Positions 14,670-22,390 of a stretch of 28,452 nucleotides of DNA are shown piece by piece; positions within the stretch are counted from its first letter, which is position 1; each line of letters starts with the position of its first letter. This DNA comes from CAYFHQ01 sp964342805 (GTDB lineage Bacteria > Bacillota > Clostridia > Peptostreptococcales > Acidaminobacteraceae): positions 1 through 28,452 of the forward strand of contig CAYFHQ010000043.1 in NCBI GenBank assembly GCA_964342805.1. The letters run 5' to 3'. The position numbers were made by a program, and so were the translations under genes. The notes below the pieces were generated by a model. That model was not told where the DNA came from. It saw only the letters and a program-made list of their open reading frames with translations, and made no database searches.

Positions 14670-16583
14670 ATGAGTAAAATGAAGCGAATTGTAGTTGTTG
14701 GAGCTGGTTATGGAGGCGTTTTAACTGCAAAAAAGCTGGAACGCAAGCTTCGCAAGAAGCAGAATGTCCAATTGACCATCATTGATAAAAGACCCTACCA
14801 CACCATGCTAACAGAACTTCACGAAGTTGCTGCAGGCCGGGTGTCGGAAAATGCTATTCGGATTAACTTAAAAAAGGTCTTTGCCCACCGGAAGGTGGAT
14901 GTGGTCCTGGACGAAGTAACTGACATCGATTTTGATGGCAAAAAGGTCAAGTCTGAACATACGGAATACCCCTATGACTATTTGGTATTGGGTACGGGGT
15001 CAAAACCCACCTTTTATGGGGTGGAGGGGGCAGAAGAACATGCCTTTTCCCTGTGGTCCTATGACGACGCAGTGGTCCTGAAAGACCATATTCTCAACAT
15101 GTTCCGCAAGGCCGCCCTGGAGCGTAACTCCTTTGAACGTCAAAAAATGCTTACCTTCGTTGTGGTAGGCTGTGGCTTCACCGGCGTTGAAATGATTGGT
15201 GAACTGGGTGAATACAAGGACCGACTTTGTAGGGAGTTCAACATTCCCCATGAAGACGTCAAGCTCCACGTGGCTGACGCCTTGCCCTCCCTCTTCCCAC
15301 AATATCCAGACAAGCTGATCCGAAAGGCTGAAAAGAGACTGGAAAAACTGGGTGTAGACATCCTGACGGCTTCTTCCATAACAGAGGTTACGGACCAGTC
15401 TGTCTGCCTCAATGGAGAATACTGCATTTACACCAATACAGTCATTTGGGCGGCAGGTGTTGAAGGTAGTGACCTCATGGGAGCGGTTGACCTGAAAAAA
15501 CAGGGACGCAACCGAGTGGAGACCAATGACAAGCTCCAGTCCTTGGACCATGAAAATGTCTATGTGGTTGGGGACAATGCCTTCTTTATCCCCGAGGGCC
15601 ATGAACGACCTGTTCCTCAAATGGTGGAAAACGCAGAACACTCTGCTGGTACCGTTGCCCACAATATTGCAGCTGAAGTCCTGGGCAAGGAGCTAAAAGC
15701 CTATAGGCCTACCTTCCATGGGTCCATGTGTTCCATTGGGGGCAAGTATGCAGTAGCAGAGGTGGGTGTTCCAGGCCGTATGTTTGCCTTCTCAGGCTTT
15801 CTGGCCATGTTTATCAAGCACTTTATTAATGTGATCTACTTCCTCCAAGTGGCTGGTTTTAACAAGGTATGGACCTATGCCATGGACGAGATCTTCCATA
15901 TTAAAGAGCGACGTAGTCTCCTGGGCGGCCATTTTTCCAAGGCCTCTCCAAACTTCTGGCTACTGCCCTTGCGTCTATTCCTTGGTTTCAAGTGGCTTGA
16001 CCAGGGGTGGAGTAAACTACCGGGTGTCATCGAAAATCCTTCGAAGATCTTCTTGATCCCTGCCAAGGCAGTGGAGGGCACCAGTGGGGCCAGTCAGGCG
16101 GTGGAAGCCGCTGCAAGTACAGCCGTTGAAGCAACAACAGCAGCGTCGGCAGTCGTTGAAGCTGCAGCCTCTGGTGGTGCAGAAGCGGCCTCCCAGTGGG
16201 GAACAGCCCTACCGGTACCAGGTTTTATTTCTGACATGGTTAGCTGGTCCATGGACCTTATGTTCTACAATCCGGACGGCAGCTTTACTGTTATGGCAGA
16301 AATCTTCCAGTTTGCCATGGTCCTTGGTGAAGTGATCGTGGGCCTATGCCTTTTGGCCGGCCTCTTCACAGCAATAGCTTCTGTTGCCTCTATTGTTATG
16401 GGCATGATGATCTGGGCGTCGGGTATGGCGCCTGTGGAAATGCTATGGTACCTGGCTGGTGGCTTTGCCACAATTGGCGGATCAGGCAGTGTCTTTGGCA
16501 TGGACTATTATGTACTTCCCTTCCTAAAACGCCAATGGAAGAAGATCAAGTGGGTCAAGAAGTACTATCTTTATACCGACTAA
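14670..16583 (+). CDS. ndh2: Type II NADH:quinone oxidoreductase with C-terminal membrane domain (Ndh2, EET type)
   Basis: A 637-residue flavoenzyme. The FAD Rossmann motif GAGYGG (about 10-15), the NADH-binding VVVGCGFTGVE (164-174), VIWAAGV and VYVVGDNAFF are those of NDH-2. Ordinary NDH-2 is about 400 residues; here an extra ~200 residues add DoxX-like membrane helices (PLRLFLGFKWLDQGWSKL, then three helices at about 540-615). These are split by an Ala/Glu/Val-rich low-complexity segment (about 471-511). Listeria EET Ndh2 likewise has a membrane extension and feeds electrons to demethylmenaquinone. Activity expected: NADH oxidation with non-proton-pumping quinone reduction at the inner membrane face. 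The ATG 14670 lies downstream of AGGCTGG, a moderate ribosome site; ATG 14679 is possible. Confidence 0.9.
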   Translation: MSKMKRIVVVGAGYGGVLTAKKLERKLRKKQNVQLTIIDKRPYHTMLTELHEVAAGRVSENAIRINLKKVFAHRKVDVVLDEVTDIDFDGKKVKSEHTEYPYDYLVLGTGSKPTFYGVEGAEEHAFSLWSYDDAVVLKDHILNMFRKAALERNSFERQKMLTFVVVGCGFTGVEMIGELGEYKDRLCREFNIPHEDVKLHVADALPSLFPQYPDKLIRKAEKRLEKLGVDILTASSITEVTDQSVCLNGEYCIYTNTVIWAAGVEGSDLMGAVDLKKQGRNRVETNDKLQSLDHENVYVVGDNAFFIPEGHERPVPQMVENAEHSAGTVAHNIAAEVLGKELKAYRPTFHGSMCSIGGKYAVAEVGVPGRMFAFSGFLAMFIKHFINVIYFLQVAGFNKVWTYAMDEIFHIKERRSLLGGHFSKASPNFWLLPLRLFLGFKWLDQGWSKLPGVIENPSKIFLIPAKAVEGTSGASQAVEAAASTAVEATTAASAVVEAAASGGAEAASQWGTALPVPGFISDMVSWSMDLMFYNPDGSFTVMAEIFQFAMVLGEVIVGLCLLAGLFTAIASVASIVMGMMIWASGMAPVEMLWYLAGGFATIGGSGSVFGMDYYVLPFLKRQWKKIKWVKKYYLYTD

Positions 16584-16596
16584 ATCAACCAATAAC

Positions 16597-16634
16597 ATCC
16601 AGCTTTCACCATTTGGGGAAGCTGGATCTTCTTG
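16597..16634 (+). terminator. Weak terminator after ndh2
   Basis: ATCCAGCTT (16597-16605) pairs perfectly with AAGCTGGAT (16619-16627). The tail CTTCTTG is only moderately T-rich, so read-through into the next operon is likely. Confidence 0.55.
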
Positions 16635-16639
16635 TGGAA

Positions 16640-16648
16640 TGCTATAAT
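16640..16648 (+). promoter_or_regulatory. Extended -10 promoter of the quinone/sensor operon
   Basis: TGCTATAAT (16640-16648) is a consensus extended -10 (TGnTATAAT). No good -35 is visible, which extended -10 promoters tolerate. It lies 46 bp before the chosen start of the polyprenyl synthase gene. Confidence 0.6.
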
Positions 16649-16693
16649 GGAAGAGACAAATGGTTATGGACGTAAGTAAGTGTGGTGATCAGT

Positions 16694-17674
16694 ATGACTA
16701 GTTTTTGGAGGGATTATCCTCACATAGAAAAGGATTTACAAGCGATAATGGACCTGGTCCAGGGGGCCAGCCAATCCGGAGATAGGTACCTGGACCAGTC
16801 TCTAGATTATCTGCTATTGAATAAGGGGAAAATGCTTCGCCCAGCCTTGGTCCTTATCGGGAGTCGTTTTGGCCCCCATGCTGATGCGCACAAGGACAAA
16901 CTTCTCCACTTGGCCGGGTCCATTGAAACCCTGCATTTGGCGACCCTGGTCCACGACGACATCGTGGACGAGGCCAAGCTCAGAAGGGGGCAAGAGTCCA
17001 TCCAGTCCAAATACGGGAAACCCTATGCTGTTTACATGGGGGACTACCTTTTTACCCAGTGCTTCTTAATGCTGGTGGACTATTCCTTTGCACCGGAAAA
17101 CATCAAGCGGGTGGCAGAGGCCATCAAGCGGGTGTGCGTGGGTGAAATGCTCCAGTATCAAAGACGGTATGTGATGGATGGTAGTACAAAAAATTACCTC
17201 AAGGTCATATCCGGTAAAACAGCTTCCCTCCTGGCCATTAGTCTGGGGGTAGGTGCCTATGAATCAGGTGCACCGGAAGAGGTGGCCAAGACCCTGGGCC
17301 GGATTGGCTACAACGTGGGCATGGCCTTCCAAATTGTTGACGACCTCCTGGACTATAAAGGAGACGAGAAAGACTTTGGCAAGGACACCAAAACAGACAT
17401 CCTCAAGGGCTATTACACCCTGCCCATTATCCGTGGGCTCAAGTCCGACGCAGGTGGGGATATTCGAGCCATCCTAGAAAAGGTCAAGCTAGGTCAAGGG
17501 GATGTGGAAACCCTCATCTATCTGGCCAAGACCAGTGGGGCAATTGCCTCCACTGAAGCCCTAGCCCAAAAGTATACCCAGCGGGCCCTGAACTTTGTGG
17601 CCCAACTACCAGAAGGGGAAGGGAAGGAGATCTTGCAAGAGGTCATTCCGGCCTTGCTCCATAGAAAAAAATAA
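16694..17674 (+). CDS. dmkB: Trans-polyprenyl diphosphate synthase (DmkB-like)
   Basis: A 326-residue all-helical prenyl synthase. The first Asp-rich motif lies in HDDIVDEAKLRRG and the second in IVDDLLDYKGDEKDFGKD, with GKMLRPALV (IPP-binding) and YAVYMGDYLF between. It builds the long isoprenoid tail for quinones from FPP/GPP and IPP in the cytoplasm. I chose ATG 16694: GGTGATC at 16684-16690 matches the extended anti-Shine-Dalgarno complement with ideal register, so the GTG codons at 16682 and 16685 lie inside the ribosome site. It heads an operon with a flavin lipoprotein, a two-component system and a UbiA prenyltransferase, matching DmkB beside DmkA in Listeria EET loci. Product chain length cannot be read. 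Confidence 0.88.
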   Translation: MTSFWRDYPHIEKDLQAIMDLVQGASQSGDRYLDQSLDYLLLNKGKMLRPALVLIGSRFGPHADAHKDKLLHLAGSIETLHLATLVHDDIVDEAKLRRGQESIQSKYGKPYAVYMGDYLFTQCFLMLVDYSFAPENIKRVAEAIKRVCVGEMLQYQRRYVMDGSTKNYLKVISGKTASLLAISLGVGAYESGAPEEVAKTLGRIGYNVGMAFQIVDDLLDYKGDEKDFGKDTKTDILKGYYTLPIIRGLKSDAGGDIRAILEKVKLGQGDVETLIYLAKTSGAIASTEALAQKYTQRALNFVAQLPEGEGKEILQEVIPALLHRKK

Positions 17675-17688
17675 GAGAGGAGGGGTGT

Positions 17689-18078
17689 ATGAAAATCAAA
17701 TGGAAACCAAAGTGCCTATGCCTGGTTTTAGTGCTGGCTAGTTTCTTGGTGGCCTGTGGGCCCAAGGAGGCCATTTACCATGCGGGCTCTTATATCGGCC
17801 TTGCAGAAGGCTACCATAGTAATTTAAAGGTGGAAGTGACCACTGACGAGTTTCGAATTGTGGACATACAAATCCTCGAACAGGATGAAACCCCTCTCAT
17901 TGCTGATATTGTGTATGCGGAAATACCCAAGGCTGTGATCAAGGCCAACTCCACCAAGGTGGACGTTGTGGCAGGTGCAACCTATACCAGTGCCACCCTC
18001 TTGGCGGCCATTGACAATAGCCTGGCCCAGGCCCGAATTGTCGAAGAAACCCCACCGGAAGGTGGAGGTGACCATTGA
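17689..18078 (+). CDS. Small FMN-binding-domain lipoprotein
   Basis: A 129-residue lipoprotein. A signal peptide ends in lipobox LVAC (Cys23); one FMN_bind domain follows, running from about 30 to 115. Its C-terminal motif D92-VVAGA-T98-YTS is the flavinylation signature, with Thr98 the predicted acceptor of FMN from ApbE. GAGGAGGGG (17676-17684) precedes the ATG. The stop codon overlaps the TTG start of the sensor kinase by 4 bp (TTGA), so the two are translationally coupled. It could relay electrons like EetA/PplA or act as an extracellular redox or ligand partner for the kinase. The sequence favours flavinylation; the choice between these roles is open. Confidence 0.85.
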   Translation: MKIKWKPKCLCLVLVLASFLVACGPKEAIYHAGSYIGLAEGYHSNLKVEVTTDEFRIVDIQILEQDETPLIADIVYAEIPKAVIKANSTKVDVVAGATYTSATLLAAIDNSLAQARIVEETPPEGGGDH

Positions 18079-19640
18079 AGTTACAAAACAAAATCATGTT
18101 GGTCATGGGCCTCATTCTCATTGTTGTCTTTGGAGCCCTGAGCTTCTTGATTGGTAACCACATGCAGGACACCCTGGAAAATCAAATGGGCAACAATGCC
18201 ATGGACATGGCCGTAACTGTCGCAGCCCTTGACGAAGTCAAGATCACCCTGGCCTATGGGTTGGATTACCAACCCCTCCAGGATCGTATCGAACGAATCA
18301 AGGCAGAAACTCGCTTCCAGTACATCATTGTCATGGACATGGAGGGTATTCAGTATACCTACCCTTATGCCAATGGTCTCAACAAGCCCTACAAAAACGG
18401 TGGTGAGGACCGGGTGCTCAATGAGGGGACAGCCTATGTGTCTGCGGACCGTAATGTGCTCTTTTCTGCCATTAGAGCCTTTGTCCCTGTCTACCATGAG
18501 GATCGACAGGTGGGCGCTGTCCTGGTTGGCCTGCTAACAGACCGGGTCCAGACCGAGAATGCTGCCTACTTGCGGCAAATACATATGGCCATTATTGCGA
18601 CTGGGATTACCGGTTTTCTGGGGGCCATTCTCCTGGCGAGGAACATCAAACGGTCCACCTATGGCCTGGAACCCAAAGAAATTGCCCTCCTCTTGGGGGA
18701 AAGGGAGATTGTACTTGAGAGTTTGAAACTGGGCATCTTGGCAGTCAATAGACTGGGTCAAGTGGTCTGGGTCAACCAAGTGGCTGTGGATGACTATGGC
18801 ATCCCCAAAGATTTGCAGGGGCAAGCCATTGCAGATTTTTATCCAAAGTTGGGCGAAGTCATTGACCATGTCTTTGACAAACGTGCTCCCCTCTATAATG
18901 AAAAACTCCGGGTGGACGCCTGGCTCAATCTATTGTGTTCATTTACCCTGACCCGTACACCCAACGGAGACATTTCCGGGGTGGTTGTCAGCTTTGAAAG
19001 TGTCAACCAGGTCAAGAAAATGGCTGAAGAACTCATAGGTTATAAGCGGATGACCGACGCCCTACGGGCCCAAAATCATGAGTTTATGAACAAGCTTCAA
19101 ACCATATCTGGCCTCATTCAATTGGACGAGCTAGAGGAGGCCCTGGACTTCATTTCCGATGAGTCCAGCAAGCGGAGTGACCTGGCTTCCATGTTAAGTC
19201 ACCATATCAAACCCACCCATGTGGCCGCCATCCTCTTGGCCAAGTACAACCAGGTGACGGAAGCCAAGTATGACTTGGTCATTGACCCGGCCTCTCGTTT
19301 GACCAAGGTACCAGACAGTCTCAATGAGGACGAGCTGTGTTCCATTATTGGCAACCTCATTGACAACGCCCAGGAAGCCTTTCAAGACGGGGTTGGCAGT
19401 CAAATTAAAGTCAGTATTTCAGAACTCATTTCGGGCGTCCGCATCGAAATCAGTGACAATGGCCCCGGAATTCCCAAAGGGGAAATCGGGCGGGTCTTTA
19501 CCCGGGGTGTGACCAGTAAGAGTGGTAGCCGGGGGATTGGCCTCAGTATTGTCAGTGAAATCATAGACGGTGCAGGCGGGTCTATAAACGTGGAGTCCCA
19601 GGCCGGGACCCTGTTTATCGTAGATATACCGTGGACATAA
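18075..19640 (+). CDS. DcuS/CitA-family sensor histidine kinase
   Basis: A 521-residue membrane kinase. It has a first transmembrane helix (about 7-27) and an extracellular sensor of the citrate/C4-dicarboxylate type (about 30-165), with FQYIIVMDMEGIQYTYPYANGLNKPYKNG and ILLFSAIRAFVPVY-like landmarks. A second helix (about 170-188) and a cytoplasmic PAS domain (about 215-315) follow, then the DHp motif QNHEFMNKLQTISGL with phosphorylated His335. The ATPase domain shows IGNLIDNAQEAF, DNGPGIP and SGSRGIGLSIV. The start is TTG 18075 with GGAGGTGA upstream, within the preceding gene. Homologues sense citrate, fumarate, malate or succinate. No dicarboxylate transporter or fumarate reductase is in the window, so the ligand is uncertain. 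Confidence 0.92.
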   Translation: MKLQNKIMLVMGLILIVVFGALSFLIGNHMQDTLENQMGNNAMDMAVTVAALDEVKITLAYGLDYQPLQDRIERIKAETRFQYIIVMDMEGIQYTYPYANGLNKPYKNGGEDRVLNEGTAYVSADRNVLFSAIRAFVPVYHEDRQVGAVLVGLLTDRVQTENAAYLRQIHMAIIATGITGFLGAILLARNIKRSTYGLEPKEIALLLGEREIVLESLKLGILAVNRLGQVVWVNQVAVDDYGIPKDLQGQAIADFYPKLGEVIDHVFDKRAPLYNEKLRVDAWLNLLCSFTLTRTPNGDISGVVVSFESVNQVKKMAEELIGYKRMTDALRAQNHEFMNKLQTISGLIQLDELEEALDFISDESSKRSDLASMLSHHIKPTHVAAILLAKYNQVTEAKYDLVIDPASRLTKVPDSLNEDELCSIIGNLIDNAQEAFQDGVGSQIKVSISELISGVRIEISDNGPGIPKGEIGRVFTRGVTSKSGSRGIGLSIVSEIIDGAGGSINVESQAGTLFIVDIPWT

Positions 19641-19649
19641 GGAGCAGGT

Positions 19650-20351
19650 ATGATCCGAACAATGATCATTGAGGACGACCCCATGGTCTTGCAAATCAAT
19701 GAACGCTTCCTGTCAGAAGTGGATGGCTTTGACCATGTGGGTAGCGTGTCCCATATAGAAGACGCAAAAGAGCAAATTCAAGAAGTCAAACCAGACCTCT
19801 TACTTTTGGATGTTTTCTTTGCCACAGGTAAGGGGACCGACGTGATCCAGTGGTTGCGTTCGGAGAATATTGACACCGACGTGATCTTTATCACGGCAGA
19901 CCGGACGCCGGAAACCATAGAAAGGGCCTTTCGATTTGGGGCGGTGGATTATTTGATTAAACCCTTCCGATTTGATCGGTTTGAAGAGGCCTTGGTCAAG
20001 TACCATCAAAAACGGGCCCTCTATGCGGGAACTGAGCAACTGGACCAAACGGAGATTGACGCCCTGCGCCGTGGGCGGTCAGGGTCTGTGGAAGAGGAGT
20101 CCAGTCACCTGGACCATGAGCAAAATCAGACTCGCCAGTTGATCCTCCGCCTCCTACGTAAACATCCTGAGGAAGGCTATACGGCCCAACGGGTGGCCGA
20201 CGAACTGGGGATCTCCAGGATAACAGCTCGGAGGTATTTGGACGAGTTAGAAAGTGAAGCGGTATTGGAGCTCCATCTTGTCTATGGCAAGATTGGCCGC
20301 CCTCGAAATCAGTATCGAATCACAAGCATAAGAAAAGAGGTTGAAGGCTAA
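19650..20351 (+). CDS. DcuR/CitB-family response regulator
   Basis: A 233-residue regulator. The receiver (1-120) has Asp9-Asp10, phosphoacceptor Asp54 (LLLLDVFF) and Lys in IKPF. An acidic linker (about 130-155) joins a C-terminal helix-turn-helix (YTAQRVADELGISRITARRYLDELE) of the kind found in CitB/DcuR. It starts 9 bp after the kinase stop and its stop overlaps the UbiA gene start by one base (TAATG). It is therefore the output of the kinase above and lies inside the operon it may control. Targets probably include the EET genes, by proximity only. Confidence 0.92.
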   Translation: MIRTMIIEDDPMVLQINERFLSEVDGFDHVGSVSHIEDAKEQIQEVKPDLLLLDVFFATGKGTDVIQWLRSENIDTDVIFITADRTPETIERAFRFGAVDYLIKPFRFDRFEEALVKYHQKRALYAGTEQLDQTEIDALRRGRSGSVEEESSHLDHEQNQTRQLILRLLRKHPEEGYTAQRVADELGISRITARRYLDELESEAVLELHLVYGKIGRPRNQYRITSIRKEVEG

Positions 20352-21298
20352 TGTCCTTATCTAGTTTTTTAAAGTTAGTGGAACTGCCTACAAAGGTAGC
20401 CAGTGTTTTTCCCTTTTTAGTGGGCACAACCTATGCCCTCTATAGATATGACCAGTTTGACCTGGTCAACTTCCTGATCATGTTGGTGGCTATGTTGTGT
20501 CTAGACATGGCAACAACTGCCCTAAACAACTATATGGACTATAAAAAGGCTGTGCGGACCCATGGGTTTAACTATGAAGAGCACAATGCCATCGTCAGGT
20601 ACGGTCTGTCAGAAAAAACGGTAAAGGCTACCATTGGTTTCCTAGTGACTGTGGCTATCGCCCTTGGTTTGGTCCTCTTTACCCGGACGGACTGGGTGGT
20701 GTTACTGGCGGGAATGGTGTGCTTCTTCTTCGCCATGATCTATACCTGGGGACCATTTCCCATTTCCAGAACCCCCTTGGGAGAAATGGTGTCTGGCGTC
20801 ATTATGGGTGGTTTTATCACCTTCATTAGTTTGTACATCCACATTGTGGACCTGGGCTTGATTGGCCTGTCCTATGGGGAAAACATCCTCCAGGTTCAGG
20901 TCAACCTCATGGAGTTCATTGGAATAGCCCTCTTGGCAACCCCTCTGGTCATGGGGATTGCCAACATCATGTTGGCCAACAACACCAGTGACATGGAGGA
21001 CGACTACGAGAACCAGCGCTATACCTTACCCTTGGTTATTGGTAAGGACCGAGCCCTTAAGCTGTTTGCAGGCCTGTATATGGTAGGTTATGTGGCAGTG
21101 GTTGTGGGGGTAGTGGGCGGATGGCTGCCCTGGGCTTCCCTTCTTTTGCTGGGAACATTGATTCCAGTTCGCAAAAACCTAAAACTCTTTTTTGCCAAGC
21201 AAACCAAGGCAGAGACCTTTATTACCAGTGTGCAGAACTTTGTTCTGATCAGCGGGGTATATGTGGTTACCCTGGTGATCGGGATATTTACCCAGTAG
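20351..21298 (+). CDS. dmkA: UbiA-family prenyltransferase (MenA/DmkA-like)
   Basis: A 315-residue integral membrane prenyltransferase with about eight or nine helices. The two Asp-rich magnesium/diphosphate motifs are N59-NYM-D63 (in ALNNYMDYKKA) and D214-MED-D218 (in NTSDMEDDYENQ), matching 1,4-dihydroxy-2-naphthoate prenyltransferases. It would attach the polyprenyl tail made by the operon's first gene to give demethylmenaquinone, the membrane carrier between Ndh2 and the flavin lipoproteins. No methyltransferase (MenG) or other men gene is present, consistent with a demethylmenaquinone product or with those genes lying elsewhere. It is translationally coupled to the response regulator. 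Confidence 0.88.
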   Translation: MSLSSFLKLVELPTKVASVFPFLVGTTYALYRYDQFDLVNFLIMLVAMLCLDMATTALNNYMDYKKAVRTHGFNYEEHNAIVRYGLSEKTVKATIGFLVTVAIALGLVLFTRTDWVVLLAGMVCFFFAMIYTWGPFPISRTPLGEMVSGVIMGGFITFISLYIHIVDLGLIGLSYGENILQVQVNLMEFIGIALLATPLVMGIANIMLANNTSDMEDDYENQRYTLPLVIGKDRALKLFAGLYMVGYVAVVVGVVGGWLPWASLLLLGTLIPVRKNLKLFFAKQTKAETFITSVQNFVLISGVYVVTLVIGIFTQ

Positions 21299-21337
21299 GA
21301 TAGGGTTACTCTGTTTACCTGCTTTGGATTACACGTT

Positions 21338-21379
21338 TGATGTTGGAATTTGAAATAAACATGATGTAGGAATTTGAAA
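21338..21379 (+). repeat. Two 18-bp direct repeats, 24 bp apart
   Basis: TGATGTTGGAATTTGAAA (21338-21355) recurs at 21362-21379 with a single change (A for T at its seventh base). The copies lie between the DmkA-like gene and its terminator. The function is unknown. Confidence 0.6.
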
Positions 21380-21393
21380 AGATCAACAGGACA

Positions 21394-21437
21394 AAAGGCT
21401 AGCTTATCCAAATGGATAAGCTAGCCTTTATTTTTTT
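21394..21437 (+). terminator. Strong terminator of the quinone/sensor operon
   Basis: A perfect 16-bp stem (21394-21409 with 21414-21429) with loop AAAT is followed by ATTTTTTT. On the minus strand the same stem ends in TTTTG, so it may also terminate the convergent tetR gene. Confidence 0.93.
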
Positions 21438-21477
21438 CTTACTATTATATAGGTGCCAGTGCCACCCATTTGTTCCA

Positions 21478-22155
21478 TTAATGAATAGAAATCTCACAGG
21501 AATGATCGCAACGACTCCGGCAGTTGTAGCCCACCAGGACGTGGTCATAACAATTGATCAGGGCCTGGACGCTGTCTTCACCTTGTTCACCATTCTTTAC
21601 CCTCAGGAGCATGCCCTGGAAGACCAAGATTAGAATGTCGTTCATGGCCACCATGTCTGCCTCGACCAGTTTGGTTGGCATACATTGTTTGAGGAGGGCC
21701 AAGTTCCGGTTCCATAGGCTGGCCCGTTCCAACATGGGGCGGAGTTCGTCGCCCACACCCTCTAGCACCTCCGGATAAAGGGCGTAGTAGGTGGACAGGG
21801 CTTCTGCCATATACTCACCGGAAAACTCGAAGAACATACGGTAGTATTCCAGTGGCTGTTGGAAGGCTTCTTCAGCAAAGACCCGCCAGACACTGAGGAA
21901 ATAGGCCAAACCATCTGAATTGGGCGGCAGTTCTTTTAGCTTCTGTAAGTAGGGACCTAGTTTCTTAAAGGATGTATATAAGAGCAAGTGCTCCAAGCTA
22001 TCAAAATAATTGTATAGGGTTGCGCTGTTATATCCTGCTAAATCAGCCACCTTGCGAAGGGTGACGCCTTCAAGGCCATCGGAGGCGATAATCTGCTCAC
22101 AGGCTTCAATGAAGTACTTTCGTGTTCGATTTCTTTGAATTTCTTTTCTACTCAT
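21478..22155 (-). CDS. TetR-family transcriptional regulator
   Basis: A 225-residue repressor, convergent with the DmkA-like gene and divergent from grdI. The N-terminal helix-turn-helix (GVTLRKVADLAGYNSATLYNYFDSLEHLL, about 30-58) is typical TetR. The C-terminal helical ligand domain is unspecific and includes MFFEFSGEYMAEALSTYYALYPEV. The C-terminus holds several cysteines (CRSRCDHSC). ATG 22155 has a GGGGG ribosome site on the minus strand. The shared intergenic region holds palindromic candidate operators, so it probably controls the betaine reductase operon and possibly itself. Its inducer could be betaine or a related compound; this is inference. Confidence 0.9.
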   Translation of the reverse strand: MSRKEIQRNRTRKYFIEACEQIIASDGLEGVTLRKVADLAGYNSATLYNYFDSLEHLLLYTSFKKLGPYLQKLKELPPNSDGLAYFLSVWRVFAEEAFQQPLEYYRMFFEFSGEYMAEALSTYYALYPEVLEGVGDELRPMLERASLWNRNLALLKQCMPTKLVEADMVAMNDILILVFQGMLLRVKNGEQGEDSVQALINCYDHVLVGYNCRSRCDHSCEISIH

Positions 22156-22265
22156 GTTACCCCCTGGCTTCTGTCTTCTCTAGTATAGCATACAAGGGGG
22201 TTACAGGACGTATCGAAACATAACCGATTGGTGTAAAAATTCTACCGTTGATAAAAAAATATCAA

Positions 22266-22328
22266 AATAATCGCGATTATTGGCTAATCACGATTGTATT
22301 GTCTAATAATTATGATATTATGTTATAG
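22266..22328 (+). promoter_or_regulatory. grdI promoter with tandem palindromic operator
   Basis: AATAATCGCGATTATT (22266-22281) is a perfect 16-bp palindrome. Its core AATCGCGATT (22269-22278) recurs as AATCACGATT at 22286-22295, 17 bp further on. Promoter elements just downstream could be TTGTAT (22294-22299) with TATTAT (22316-22321), or TTGTCT (22299-22304) with TTATAG (22323-22328). The palindromes would thus overlap or abut the -35, as expected for repression by the divergent TetR protein. Confidence 0.65.
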
Positions 22329-22390
22329 AGAAATCGAATATCCCGTGTGAAGATATCGGAGTTTCTTATAAAAGAACAGGAGGAATTGAG

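Noticed and set aside
15000..15662. A 220-residue minus-strand frame inside ndh2
   Set aside because: It lies opposite the conserved FAD/NADH-binding core and resembles no protein family.
22200..22390. Glycine or other riboswitch in front of the betaine reductase operon
   Set aside because: The region is AT-rich and lacks the aptamer's conserved purine-rich core; the only clear structure is the short DNA palindromes expected of an operator.
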